From: Marivita sp. GX14005
GTDB lineage: Bacteria > Pseudomonadota > Alphaproteobacteria > Rhodobacterales > Rhodobacteraceae
DNA length: 64,000 nt
Assembly (NCBI RefSeq): GCF_023370775.1
Contig: NZ_JAMCCQ010000003.1
Location: 248,001-312,000, forward strand
Direction of reading: 5' to 3'
Shown here in pieces: positions 1-8,363 of the stretch (position 1 is its first letter; every line of letters starts with the position of its first letter). Made by a program: the position numbers and the translations under genes. The notes under the pieces were generated by a model. That model saw only the letters and a program-made list of their open reading frames with translations. It was not told where the DNA came from and ran no database searches.

Positions 1-282
1 CGACAGCTTGGCCGCCAGATCATCCGCCAGCTTTTGAGCCTCGTCATAGTCGCAGAGCAAAAGCGCCTCGTCCGGCGACATCCAGAGCGCGCCCTTGCCG
101 TCTGCGAAGGCGGTGCCGCGCTGGCCCGGCATATCTACGCCGAACACCTCCCGCACTGGGCCGGTAATCGCTGTGTCGCCCAGATCGCCGCGCAGGGTGA
201 TCATACCCTGCCCGGCCAGTTCCTCGATCTTCACCAGACCGTCGAAGCTCGCGCCGCCAAGCGCCAGTTGCACGTCAGACAT
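1..282 (-). CDS. soxG: Sarcosine oxidase gamma subunit, partial (C-terminus outside window)
   Basis: The first 94 residues of the small gamma subunit of heterotetrameric sarcosine oxidase are present; the rest lies beyond base 1. The protein begins MSDVQLALGG and continues with a folate-domain-like fold typical of SoxG. The ATG at 282 lies 8 bases inside the end of soxA, so the two are translationally coupled, as expected for the last gene of a soxBDAG operon. In the complex, gamma packs against alpha and beta during oxidative demethylation of sarcosine to glycine in the cytoplasm. Identification rests on position and fragment sequence together; either alone would be weaker. Confidence 0.85.
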   Translation of the reverse strand, partial: MSDVQLALGGASFDGLVKIEELAGQGMITLRGDLGDTAITGPVREVFGVDMPGQRGTAFADGKGALWMSPDEALLLCDYDEAQKLADDLAAKLS

Positions 283-3200
283 TCTGCTTTTCTCCTTCGC
301 GGTCAAAGAACACCGGATCGACGATCTTCGCTTCAACGGTGCCGCCATCGCCCTTGGTGAATTTCAGCACATCGCCCATCCGGTCCGGCCCGTTCAGCAC
401 CAGACCCATCGCGATACCGCGCCCGAGCGTCGGGCTGTGATAGGTTGAGGTCACACGCCCTTCGGTTGCCGCCTGCCCGTTGGCATTGGTGCCGGGCGCG
501 ACGGCATAGGCGCCATCGGGCAGAACCGAGCCGTCAAGCGTCTCCAGCCCCACCAGTTTCCAGCGGCGCGGATCGGTCATGTGGCTGCGGGCTTGCGCGC
601 GTTTGCCAAGGTAATCCTCTTTCTTTTTCGAGATCGCCCAGTTGAGACCCAGATCCTGCGGAATCACCGTGCCGTCGGTTTCGTCGCCGATCATGATGAA
701 GCCCTTTTCGGCGCGCATGATATGCAACGCCTCGGTGCCGTAGGGGGTGATGTTCCACTCTCCGCCCGCATCCAGCAGCTTGTCCCAGAAGGCGCGGCCG
801 AGATTGGCGGGCGTTGCGATTTCGAAGCTCAGCTCGCCCGAGAAGGAAATGCGGAAGATGCGCACCGGGAAGCCGCCCAGCGTGCCGTCGGCCCAGCCCA
901 TGAAGGGCAAAGTCTCTGCGCTGACATCCATGCCGCCCAGCTTTTCAAGCAGCTTGCGCGCGTTCGGGCCGACCACGGCAACCTGCGCGAACTGCTCGGT
1001 CGCGTTGACGGTCCAGACTTTCCAGTCCCACCATTCGGTTTGCAGCCATTCCTCCATATGGGCATGGATACGGTCCGCGCCGCCGGTGGTGGTGTGGCAC
1101 AGGAACGTATCCTCATCGAGCCGCGCGACCACGCCGTCATCGGTGAGAAAGCCGTTCTCGGTGCACATCAGCCCGTAGCGGCATTTGCCGGGTTTCAGGG
1201 TGCTCATCATGTTGGTGTAGAGCATGTCGAGGAACTTGCCCGCATCCGGCCCCTTGACGATGATCTTGCCCAGCGTCGAGGCGTCGAGCAGCCCGAGGCT
1301 CTTGCGCGTCGCGTTCACCTCGCGCTGCACCGCGTCATGCACGCTTTCGCCGTCGTTCGGGAACGCATAGGGGCGGCGCCAATGGCCGACCGGCTCCCAA
1401 TGCGCGCCCTTGGCGTCGATCCAGTCATGTATCGGCGTGCGGCGAAGCGGCTGGAAGATGTCGCCGCGCGCCTCCCCGGCGATGGCACCGAAGGAGATCG
1501 GGGTGAAAGGCGGGCGGAACGTGGTGGTGCCGACCTGTGGAATGTTCTCACCCAAAGCATTCGCCAGCGTCGCCAATCCGTTGATATTGCTGAGCTTGCC
1601 CTGATCCGTCGCCATGCCGAGCGTGGTGTAGCGCTTGGTATGTTCCACCGATTCGAACCCCTCGCGGGCGGCCAGTTGCACGTCGGAGACCTTCACGTCG
1701 TTCTGGTAATCCAGCCAGGCCTTCGAGCGCAGCTTGTAATCGGCCCCCTTCGGCATCATCCAGACCGGGGTGATTGGCGCTTCGTCGGGCGCCTCGCCCT
1801 TCGCGGCCTCGCCAGCCTGTTTTTCGAAGCCGGCACGACCTGCTGCGCTTTGTCCGGCAGCGGCGGCGTTTTCGAGCACCTTTGCGAGAGCCATTTCCCC
1901 ATCGGCGCTGCCTGCGGGGATCACGAATGCCTCGCCATCCGCACCGGTCGGCGCGCGTTTGGCATCGGGGCGGAACGCGGCCTGCGCCTCGTCCCAGGTC
2001 AGCTTACCGCCGCAATGGGACCACAGATGCACCACCGGCGACCAGCCGCCCGACATGGCGACCGCATCGCAGAAGATCTCCTCCTCGACCGTGCCATCGC
2101 CCGATTGCTTGCCGCGCAGCACGCTGAGCACGCGTTTCATGCCCTTGACCTTGACCACCGCCGCATCGAGCTCGACCCGGATGCCCAGCGCTTTTGCCTC
2201 CTCCATCAGCGCGCCGCCACCCTGCGGGCGCGCATCGAGGATCGCCGGCACGTCGAGCCCGGCCTCGACCAGCGCGATGGCGGTGCGGTAGGCATCGTCG
2301 TTGTTGGTAACGATTACGGTACGCTCGCCCGGGGCGACACCGTAATTGACAAGATAGTCGCGCGCGGCGGAGGCCAGCAGGACTCCGGGGACATCGTTGC
2401 CCGAAAAACAAAGCGGTCGTTCGATCGCGCCCGTCGCGGTGACGATCTGCTTGGCACGGATGCGCCAGAGCCGATGGCGCGGGCCGGGCGTTTGCGGGGC
2501 GTGATCGGTCAGGCGCTCATAGCCCAGGACATAGCCGTGATCGTAAACGCCGGCGCCCATCACCCGGTTACGCAGCGTGACGTTCGGCATCTCCTGCAGC
2601 GCGGCGACCGCCTCGGCGACCCAGACATCGGGAGCCATCCCGTCGATGGTCCCACCATCGACCGGCGCGCGGCCGCCCCAATGGGCGGTCTGCTCCAGCA
2701 GCAGCACCTTGGCCCCGGCCCGGCCAGCGCTCAGCGCGGCCTGAAGCCCCGCCACGCCGCCGCCGATGATCGCAACATCCGTAAAGGCGTAGAAATGCTC
2801 ATAGGTATCGGGATCGCGCGCATCCGCCCTGGGCGCCTTGCCGAGACCGGCGGAGTGCCGGATGATCGGCTCGTAGACATGTTTCCAGAAGGCGCGCGGC
2901 TGGATGAAGGTCTTGTAGTAGAACCCCGCCGGCAGGAACCGCGACAGCGAGTTGTTCACCACACCGATATCGCGGTTCAGCGACGGCCAGTGGTTCTGGC
3001 TGGTCGCCTTGAGGCCCGGGAAAAGTTCGGTCGTGGTGGCGCGCTGGTTCGGCTCCAGCCGGTCGCCCTCGCCCAGGTTGACCAGCGCGTTCGGCTCTTC
3101 CGAGCCGGAGGCCACAACGCCACGCGGGCGGTGATACTTGAAGCTGCGCCCCATCAGCATCTGGTCATTGGCCAGAAGCGCGGAGGCGAGCGTGTCGCCC

Positions 3201-3292
3201 TCAAAGCCTGTCATCCGTGTGTTGTTGAAGCTGAACGAGATCTGCTTGCCACGGTTGATCAGGCGGCCATGTGTCGAAAGTCGGGTGCTCAT
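275..3292 (-). CDS. soxA: Sarcosine oxidase alpha subunit
   Basis: This is the 1005-residue large subunit of heterotetrameric sarcosine oxidase, close to the usual family length. Residues 1-110 form the N-terminal ferredoxin-like region. A dinucleotide fold follows, with IIGGGVAG at 175-182. The C-terminal third (about 620-990) resembles the aminomethyltransferase (GcvT) folate domain, which accepts the methyl carbon as 5,10-methylene-tetrahydrofolate. Alpha binds NAD+ and tetrahydrofolate, while beta carries the flavins. It sits between soxD and soxG. The pathway demethylates sarcosine from glycine betaine, creatine or choline breakdown. I see no truncation. Confidence 0.96.
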   Translation of the reverse strand: MSTRLSTHGRLINRGKQISFSFNNTRMTGFEGDTLASALLANDQMLMGRSFKYHRPRGVVASGSEEPNALVNLGEGDRLEPNQRATTTELFPGLKATSQNHWPSLNRDIGVVNNSLSRFLPAGFYYKTFIQPRAFWKHVYEPIIRHSAGLGKAPRADARDPDTYEHFYAFTDVAIIGGGVAGLQAALSAGRAGAKVLLLEQTAHWGGRAPVDGGTIDGMAPDVWVAEAVAALQEMPNVTLRNRVMGAGVYDHGYVLGYERLTDHAPQTPGPRHRLWRIRAKQIVTATGAIERPLCFSGNDVPGVLLASAARDYLVNYGVAPGERTVIVTNNDDAYRTAIALVEAGLDVPAILDARPQGGGALMEEAKALGIRVELDAAVVKVKGMKRVLSVLRGKQSGDGTVEEEIFCDAVAMSGGWSPVVHLWSHCGGKLTWDEAQAAFRPDAKRAPTGADGEAFVIPAGSADGEMALAKVLENAAAAGQSAAGRAGFEKQAGEAAKGEAPDEAPITPVWMMPKGADYKLRSKAWLDYQNDVKVSDVQLAAREGFESVEHTKRYTTLGMATDQGKLSNINGLATLANALGENIPQVGTTTFRPPFTPISFGAIAGEARGDIFQPLRRTPIHDWIDAKGAHWEPVGHWRRPYAFPNDGESVHDAVQREVNATRKSLGLLDASTLGKIIVKGPDAGKFLDMLYTNMMSTLKPGKCRYGLMCTENGFLTDDGVVARLDEDTFLCHTTTGGADRIHAHMEEWLQTEWWDWKVWTVNATEQFAQVAVVGPNARKLLEKLGGMDVSAETLPFMGWADGTLGGFPVRIFRISFSGELSFEIATPANLGRAFWDKLLDAGGEWNITPYGTEALHIMRAEKGFIMIGDETDGTVIPQDLGLNWAISKKKEDYLGKRAQARSHMTDPRRWKLVGLETLDGSVLPDGAYAVAPGTNANGQAATEGRVTSTYHSPTLGRGIAMGLVLNGPDRMGDVLKFTKGDGGTVEAKIVDPVFFDREGEKQNV

Positions 3293-3360
3293 GGGTCAGA
3301 CCTCGGCGCTGGCGGAAGCGTCGGAGCCTCCGGCGGGGATATTTTTGGCAAGAAGAAAGA

Positions 3361-3690
3361 TCACGCGATGTCCCTCCACTCGAAGCCGGGGCGCTTGTCG
3401 CGAATCTTTTTCAGCAGGTCTTCGGGCGGCTCCAGCGTTTGCGCGCTGTAGGTGCCGAAAACTTCGAGCGTCACCGTATCGCGCGCGGCGTGGAACCACT
3501 TGCCGCAGCCATTTGCATGGCGCCAGCGTTCGAAGTGAACGCCGCGTGGGTTTTCGCGCTGGAAGAGGTAGGTCTGGAACTCTTCATCGGTCGAGCCGGG
3601 GCCGAAGCGCTTGAGATGCGCCTCGCCGCCGGCATGAAGTTCGGTTTCCTCGGCGGCCACGCCGCAATAGGGGCAGGTCAGGAGAAGCAT
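3361..3690 (-). CDS. soxD: Sarcosine oxidase delta subunit
   Basis: A 109-residue zinc-binding small subunit. The N-terminus has CPYC at residues 6-9, and His58 and Cys62 in RHANGC complete a likely Zn site. The spacing nearly matches the structurally known Cys6/Cys9/His59/Cys63 set of characterised SoxD. It contacts the alpha subunit in the tetramer. The gene follows the 54-residue membrane protein gene by 36 bases and precedes soxA by 68 bases, so it is part of the sox operon. Length and motif are typical for the family. Confidence 0.94.
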   Translation of the reverse strand: MLLLTCPYCGVAAEETELHAGGEAHLKRFGPGSTDEEFQTYLFQRENPRGVHFERWRHANGCGKWFHAARDTVTLEVFGTYSAQTLEPPEDLLKKIRDKRPGFEWRDIA

Positions 3691-3726
3691 GTCGCGCCTC
3701 CCCCGGCCTGCGGTTCGGTTGGACGG

Positions 3727-3891
3727 TCAGTCGACGACAGGAGGCTCAGTCGCGGGTTCCTCGACCACGGGCGCGTCGATGGCCGCTGGCGCCGCAGGCT
3801 CCACGCCCGTGCCGTCCGCGGACATGAAGAGCCAGATGCCGATAAGCACGACGACGACGGCTCCGACGATGATCCAGACTGTATTTCCCAT
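3727..3891 (-). CDS. Small single-pass membrane protein inside the sox operon
   Basis: A 54-residue reading frame missed by ordinary length cut-offs. It starts with ATG at 3891, behind a good ribosome site (GGGAG about 9 bases upstream), and ends TGA at 3727. Residues 5-23 form one hydrophobic helix (WIIVGAVVVVLIGIWLFM). The remainder is a Pro/Ala/Glu/Val-rich acidic tail predicted to face outward. It lies between soxB and soxD on the same strand. I do not recognise a family, and a function in sarcosine metabolism is unproven. Competing frames across this stretch have much less protein-like composition. Confidence 0.6.
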   Translation of the reverse strand: MGNTVWIIVGAVVVVLIGIWLFMSADGTGVEPAAPAAIDAPVVEEPATEPPVVD

Positions 3892-4348
3892 TGGCCTCGC
3901 TCCCTTTGCTGCGATGCACGGAGGGTGGGCTGCGCGGCGCGGCTTGGCAACTGCACGGCCCCGCCGGTCGGCAGGGCTTCGCCGGAGGCATCGGCGGAAA
4001 GCTGCGCTTGGTCGGTGCGGAATGTCATTTGGTGATTGCCGTTTTGGAGGGTGCGCTCGCGCTCCTGCTTAGAGCGGAAAATATCTTCGGACCCGTCCAA
4101 GTGCTGCCACAACTTTGTGCGAACACCCATGTTGCTTGGTTCTACGCGGTTCATATGCCTTACATTCTTGAACATTTGCTTTTCGAGGCCCTGATATTTG
4201 GTCTGTTCTGGGTTATTTTTCGTCGTTGCCAGAGCAAACTGCGTAAGTCGAAAGGCGATGGGGGCGGCATTAGAAACGTCGATTATCTGAGCAGCCGTTT
4301 CGACGATGATGGGCGGTAAGCGGTCGGGAACCTTCATGAAGCTGGCCA
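3892..4348. other. 457-base gap inside the sox operon, AT-richer patch
   Basis: No convincing gene is seen. The part from about 4060 to 4330 is visibly lower in GC than the flanking genes. An open frame on the minus strand starts with an ATG at 4349 overlapping the soxB stop by one base (TGATG) and stays open to 3678, about 223 codons. However, it runs straight through the 54-residue gene and the start of soxD, and its second half is low-complexity and not protein-like. It is more likely a decayed gene or a structured untranslated region than a working gene. Confidence 0.4.
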
Positions 4349-5593
4349 TCAATGCGCGACCCCCGCTGCAACGGATTCGTCGATGAACCGGCCTTCGGCG
4401 AAGCGGTTCAGGCCGAAAGCGTCGGTCAGGGGTGAGTGGCCCTTTGCCATCAGTTCGGCGAAGCCGAAGCCCGAGCCCGGGATCGCCTTGAAGCCGCCTG
4501 TGCCCCAGCCGCAATTGATGAAGCAATTGCCGAGCGGCGTTTTGGACAGGATCGGCGAGCGGTCGCCGGTGACATCGACGATGCCGCCCCACTGGCGCAG
4601 CATTTTCAGCCGCGAGATCATCGGGAAGGTCTCGACCAGCGCACGCACGGTTTCCTCGATATGGTGGAAGGAGCCGCGCTGGGTGTAGTTGTTGTACCCG
4701 TCGGTACCGCCGCCGATGACCATCTCGCCCTTGTCGGATTGGCTCATGTAACCATGCACGGTGTTCGCCATGACGACGACGTCCATGCAGGGCTTGATCG
4801 GCTCCGACACCAACGCCTGCAGCGCGACGCTTTCGATCGGCAGGCGGAAGCCGGCCATATCGGCCAGCACGCCGGAATGGCCGGCGACGACGATGCCGAG
4901 CTTGTCGCAATCGATCTCGCCTTTGGTGGTGCTCACGCCCTGCACACGGCCATCCGCTTGGCGGATGCCGGTGACCTCGCATTTCTGGATGATGTCCATG
5001 CCCATGTCGGAGCAGGCGCGCGCATAGCCCCAGGCGACGGCATCGTGGCGCGCGGTGCCGGCGCGGTCCTGCCAGAGCGCGCCCAGAACGGGATAGCGCG
5101 GCCCGTCGATATTCATGATCGGGCACAGTTCCTTGACGCGCTGCGGGCTGATGAATTCGGTCTTCACCCCCTGCAGCGTGTTGGCATGCGCGGTGCGCTT
5201 GTAGCCGCGCACCTCGTGTTCGGTCTGCGCCAGCATCATCACGCCGCGCGGCGAATACATGACGTTGTAGTTCAGATCCTGGCTCATCGTCTCGTAGAGC
5301 GAGCGCGATTTCTCGTAGATCGCGGCGGAGGGATCCTGCAGGTAGTTCGAGCGGATGATGGTCGTGTTGCGCCCGGTATTGCCGCCGCCCAGCCAGCCCT
5401 TTTCGAGGATCGCGACGTTTTTTATGCCGAAGCGCTTGCCGAGGTAATAGGCGGTGGCGAGCCCGTGGCCGCCCGCGCCGATGATAATGACATCGTATTT
5501 TTTCTTCGGCTCTGGCCTGCGCCAGGCGCGCTCCCAGCCGGTATGGTGGCGGAAGGCTTCGCGGGCGACGGCGAATGCGGAATAGCGTTTCAT
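4349..5593 (-). CDS. soxB: Sarcosine oxidase beta subunit
   Basis: A 414-residue FAD/FMN subunit that oxidises the N-methyl group of sarcosine, passing electrons to O2. The FAD-binding Rossmann motif is at residues 36-45 (VIIIGAGGHG). His183 in TARHDAVAWG matches the conserved region where the family attaches FMN covalently to histidine. The C-terminal motif GWGTGGFKAIPGSG is typical of the DAO-type fold. It is the first gene of the minus-strand sox operon, with soxD, soxA and soxG downstream. Its promoter should lie in the 184-base gap shared with divergent ccmI. Confidence 0.96.
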   Translation of the reverse strand: MKRYSAFAVAREAFRHHTGWERAWRRPEPKKKYDVIIIGAGGHGLATAYYLGKRFGIKNVAILEKGWLGGGNTGRNTTIIRSNYLQDPSAAIYEKSRSLYETMSQDLNYNVMYSPRGVMMLAQTEHEVRGYKRTAHANTLQGVKTEFISPQRVKELCPIMNIDGPRYPVLGALWQDRAGTARHDAVAWGYARACSDMGMDIIQKCEVTGIRQADGRVQGVSTTKGEIDCDKLGIVVAGHSGVLADMAGFRLPIESVALQALVSEPIKPCMDVVVMANTVHGYMSQSDKGEMVIGGGTDGYNNYTQRGSFHHIEETVRALVETFPMISRLKMLRQWGGIVDVTGDRSPILSKTPLGNCFINCGWGTGGFKAIPGSGFGFAELMAKGHSPLTDAFGLNRFAEGRFIDESVAAGVAH

Positions 5594-5777
5594 ATGGCGC
5601 GACTCAAAGCTGGATCGGGTTCTGATCCCATCTGCCTTATTCCGTCCCCTCGCCTGCGTTGCGGCGGCGGCGTATTTTCACGGGTTTGCGACATGTCGGT
5701 TTGTCACGCCGTCTTGGCCTTTTTTTGCGCCGCATGACGCGATACATGGCAGGGGGCAGCTTGAGGATACCCGTTCG

Positions 5778-7013
5778 ATGACCTTTTTCTGGATCGCCAG
5801 CATTTTCCTGGCCCTTGCGATGGCCGCGCTTCTGGTGCTGGCGCTCATGCGCACACGGCACGATGCCGCACCGGCCGAAGCGTTCGATTTGCAGGTCTAT
5901 CGCGACCAGTTGCAGGAGGTCGACCGCGACCTGCAGCGCGGCGTGCTGTCGGCTGAGGATGCCGAGCGGCTGCGCACGGAAATCTCGCGCCGAATCCTGG
6001 CGGCGGATGCGAAGCTGCAGGCCAAGGGCGGCCGTGATACTGCGCCGCGCGGGCTCGGTTGGGCGATGTCGGTGCTGATCGTCTGCATCGTTCTGGGGGG
6101 CAGCTTCGGGCTTTACGCGATGCTCGGCGCGCCGGGTTACGGCGATCTGGCGCTTTCGGCGCGGATCGAACGGGCCGAGCAGGCGCGCGAGGAGCGCCCG
6201 TCGCAGGCGGAGGCCGAAGCGCAGGTTCCGGCGTCGGCCGCGCCGGAGGTGCAGCCCGAATATGCAGAACTCGTCGAGCGCCTGCGCGCCGCCGTGGCGG
6301 AGCGGCCGAACGATATTCAGGGCCACGTCCTGCTTGCCCGGTCCGAAGCCGCGCTGGGCAATCTGCAGGCCGCCTATGCCGCGCAGGAGCGGGTTCTCAC
6401 GCTCAAGGGCGACGGCGCCAGCGCCGCCGATTATGCCGATCTGGCCGATATGATGATCCTGGCGGCGGGCGGTTATGTGTCGCCCGAGGCCGAGCGCGCG
6501 CTGGAGGCGGCGCTTGCGCGCGATCGCAGCAACGGGGTGGCGCGCTACTACACGGGTCTTTCGATGGCGCAGACGGGGCGGCCGGATGTGGCCTTTCGCA
6601 TCTGGGATACGCTTCTGCGCAGTTCGCAAGCCGATGACAAATGGGTCGCGCCGATCATGGCGCAGATCGAGGAAATGGCCTATCGCGCCGGCGTGAACGA
6701 CTATCGCCCACCGGAATTCGCCGCCACCACAGCTCCCGGCCCCAGCGCCGAGGATCTGGAACGCGCCGAGGAGCTGAGCCCCGAGGACCGGCAGGAAATG
6801 ATCCGGGGCATGGTCGCGCGCCTGTCGGACCGGCTGGCGACCGAAGGCGGCACGCCGGAGGAATGGGCGCGGCTCATCTCCTCGCTCGGCGCCTTGGGCG
6901 ACGAGGCGCAGGCGATCGCGGTCTGGAACAATGCGCAGGAGGTTTTCGCCGACAATCCCTATGCGCTCGAGATCGTGCGCGATGGCGCACGCAAGGCCGG
7001 GCTGACGATCTGA
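5778..7013 (+). CDS. ccmI: Cytochrome c biogenesis protein CcmI
   Basis: A 411-residue bitopic inner-membrane protein that chaperones apocytochrome c to the haem ligation complex. Residues 3-24 form the first membrane helix, followed by a cytoplasmic loop with a coiled segment ([16 protein letters not shown]). A second helix lies near 100-120. The large periplasmic part (about 155-411) is TPR-like ([20 protein letters not shown]) and should bind the C-terminal helix of the apocytochrome. Length fits alphaproteobacterial CcmI. The stop is one base before ruvX. The other ccm genes are not in the window. Confidence 0.93.
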   Translation: MTFFWIASIFLALAMAALLVLALMRTRHDAAPAEAFDLQVYRDQLQEVDRDLQRGVLSAEDAERLRTEISRRILAADAKLQAKGGRDTAPRGLGWAMSVLIVCIVLGGSFGLYAMLGAPGYGDLALSARIERAEQAREERPSQAEAEAQVPASAAPEVQPEYAELVERLRAAVAERPNDIQGHVLLARSEAALGNLQAAYAAQERVLTLKGDGASAADYADLADMMILAAGGYVSPEAERALEAALARDRSNGVARYYTGLSMAQTGRPDVAFRIWDTLLRSSQADDKWVAPIMAQIEEMAYRAGVNDYRPPEFAATTAPGPSAEDLERAEELSPEDRQEMIRGMVARLSDRLATEGGTPEEWARLISSLGALGDEAQAIAVWNNAQEVFADNPYALEIVRDGARKAGLTI

Positions 7014-7014
7014 G

Positions 7015-7491
7015 ATGATCCACGACGATATCGCCGAATTCGCCGCCGCGCTGCCGCCGATGCGCGCCATTGCCGGGCTCGATCTGGGCACGCGGACCAT
7101 CGGCGTCGCGGTGTCCGACGGGATGCGTTCGGTGGCGACGCCGCTCGAAACGATCCGGCGGCGCAAGTTCGGACAGGACGCGCAGGCGCTTCTCGCGCTG
7201 CTGGAGGCGCGGCGGATTGCCGGGATCGTGCTCGGCCTGCCGCGCAACATGGATGGCAGCGAGGGGCCGCGCTGCCAATCGACGCGCGCCTTCGCCCGCA
7301 ACTTCGCCGCGCTCTGGGACGGGCCGATCGCGTTTTGGGATGAACGACTCTCGACCGTGGCCGCCGAACGCGCGCTACTTGAGGCGGATACGTCCCGAAA
7401 ACGTCGCGCGGAGGTGATCGACCATGTGGCGGCGTCCTATATCCTGCAAGGGGCGCTGGACCGGTTGCAGTATATCGGATCGCAAGGATGA
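7015..7491 (+). CDS. ruvX: RuvX/YqgF family nuclease (putative pre-16S rRNA nuclease)
   Basis: A 158-residue RNase H-fold protein of the YqgF family. The signature [16 protein letters not shown] at residues 18-33 carries the first catalytic Asp, [11 protein letters not shown] is the second conserved block, and FWDERLST and [10 protein letters not shown] complete the core. Family members process the 5' end of 16S rRNA and were earlier proposed as Holliday junction resolvases. It starts one base after ccmI and its stop overlaps the next gene in an ATGA arrangement, so the three genes are probably co-transcribed. Confidence 0.92.
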   Translation: MIHDDIAEFAAALPPMRAIAGLDLGTRTIGVAVSDGMRSVATPLETIRRRKFGQDAQALLALLEARRIAGIVLGLPRNMDGSEGPRCQSTRAFARNFAALWDGPIAFWDERLSTVAAERALLEADTSRKRRAEVIDHVAASYILQGALDRLQYIGSQG

Positions 7492-7745
7492 AGGGGACCG
7501 AGCCTGTGAAGGACGACATCTGGCAGCGCGACGAGATCGAAAGCCCCTGCGTGCAGGTCTGCGTGATCGAGCCTGAAAGCCGGCTTTGCACCGGCTGTCT
7601 GCGCAGCATAGACGAGATCGGCGCATGGCCAACCATGACACCGGACCTGCGCCGCGAGATCATGGCCGAGTTGCCGTCGCGCGCCGGAACGCTGACCAAG
7701 CGGCGCGGCGGGCGCGCGGCGCGGCTCAAGCGCCGCGGCGCATAG
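7488..7745 (+). CDS. DUF1289 family Cys-rich small protein
   Basis: An 85-residue protein with the DUF1289 pattern [22 protein letters not shown], in which four cysteines are spaced as in a small metal-binding knuckle, followed by a helical segment and a basic tail ([15 protein letters not shown]). The start ATG overlaps the ruvX stop by four bases, implying coupled translation. Start choice is slightly uncertain because a second Met lies nearby only as an internal codon in other frames. The function of the family is not established. Confidence 0.85.
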   Translation: MKGTEPVKDDIWQRDEIESPCVQVCVIEPESRLCTGCLRSIDEIGAWPTMTPDLRREIMAELPSRAGTLTKRRGGRAARLKRRGA

Positions 7746-7746
7746 G

Positions 7747-7772
7747 AAAAGGCCGGAGCGACAGCCCCGGCC
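7747..7772 (-). terminator. Intrinsic terminator for the 7803-8252 gene
   Basis: Read on the minus strand this is GGCCGG, a 10-base loop, CCGGCC, then TTTT. The six-pair GC stem followed by a short T-run, 30 bases past the stop of the minus-strand gene, fits a rho-independent terminator. The same stem lacks a T-run in the plus direction. Confidence 0.6.
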
Positions 7773-7802
7773 CATCTTCACTTCGGCGCAGCCAGCCTTG
7801 TC

Positions 7803-8252
7803 TCAGTCAAGCTCCAGCACGCAGGTGCAGAATTGCTTGGCTTTCCAATGCGCCTTCTTGCTGACCGGCACGTTGTAATGAATCTGGTATTTGTCATCGA
7901 GTGTCACGCAGCATGCCGTCACCTCGCTGACATCCTCGGGCACGGATTTGCAGAAATTCCGGCCGAGGTAATACATGTCCTTCTGCACATCGGCTGTGAA
8001 CATCGCACGGCGTGCGCCGGTCTCGTCGGTGACGCATTTGACCATCGGCGTGCAGGGTTTCGGCTTGGGCTTGGCCGCCACTACGGGCACGCGCCGCTCG
8101 GTTTCCTCGTCCTGATCGCGCGGGCGCTCCGGGCGCGTCGGCCGTTCCGGCCTCTCGAAGCTCGGCTTTTCGTAGCTCGGCTCCTCGGGCGGCAGATCCC
8201 GCGCCAGTGCCGGGGCCGCGATCAGGGCGAAAATCAGCAGGGCTAGTCTCAT
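7803..8252 (-). CDS. Secreted Pro/Glu-rich protein with a Cys-rich C-terminal domain
   Basis: A 149-residue protein of unknown function. The ATG at 8252 is chosen because GAGGG lies just upstream and the product then begins with a clean signal peptide (MRLALLIFALIAAPALA). Residues 18-60 are a charged repeat-like stretch of Pro, Glu and Arg (FERPERPTRPERPRDQ). The C-terminal part holds eight cysteines, including an adjacent CC pair and a terminal CTC, likely disulfide-bonded in the periplasm. A start 36 bases further upstream is possible but would spoil the signal peptide. I do not recognise the family. Confidence 0.75.
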   Translation of the reverse strand: MRLALLIFALIAAPALARDLPPEEPSYEKPSFERPERPTRPERPRDQDEETERRVPVVAAKPKPKPCTPMVKCVTDETGARRAMFTADVQKDMYYLGRNFCKSVPEDVSEVTACCVTLDDKYQIHYNVPVSKKAHWKAKQFCTCVLELD

Positions 8253-8363
8253 ATCGTTTCCCTCATGGGACCGCGCGGGGCGCGGCAAGAAATCAGTATT
8301 ATCCCTTGCGCGCCGCAGGTCGACCGCCCGGAGCGCGCTCGGCTTTCAAATTCCGGCGCCCGA

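Noticed and set aside
581-3451. 956-codon plus-strand frame opposite soxA
   Set aside because: It is an antisense shadow produced by GC-rich third positions; SoxA on the other strand has full family similarity.
3678-4349. Large minus-strand frame from 4349 to 3678 as a real gene
   Set aside because: It runs across the 54-residue gene and the soxD start, and its second half has low-complexity, non-protein-like composition; kept only as a finding about the gap.
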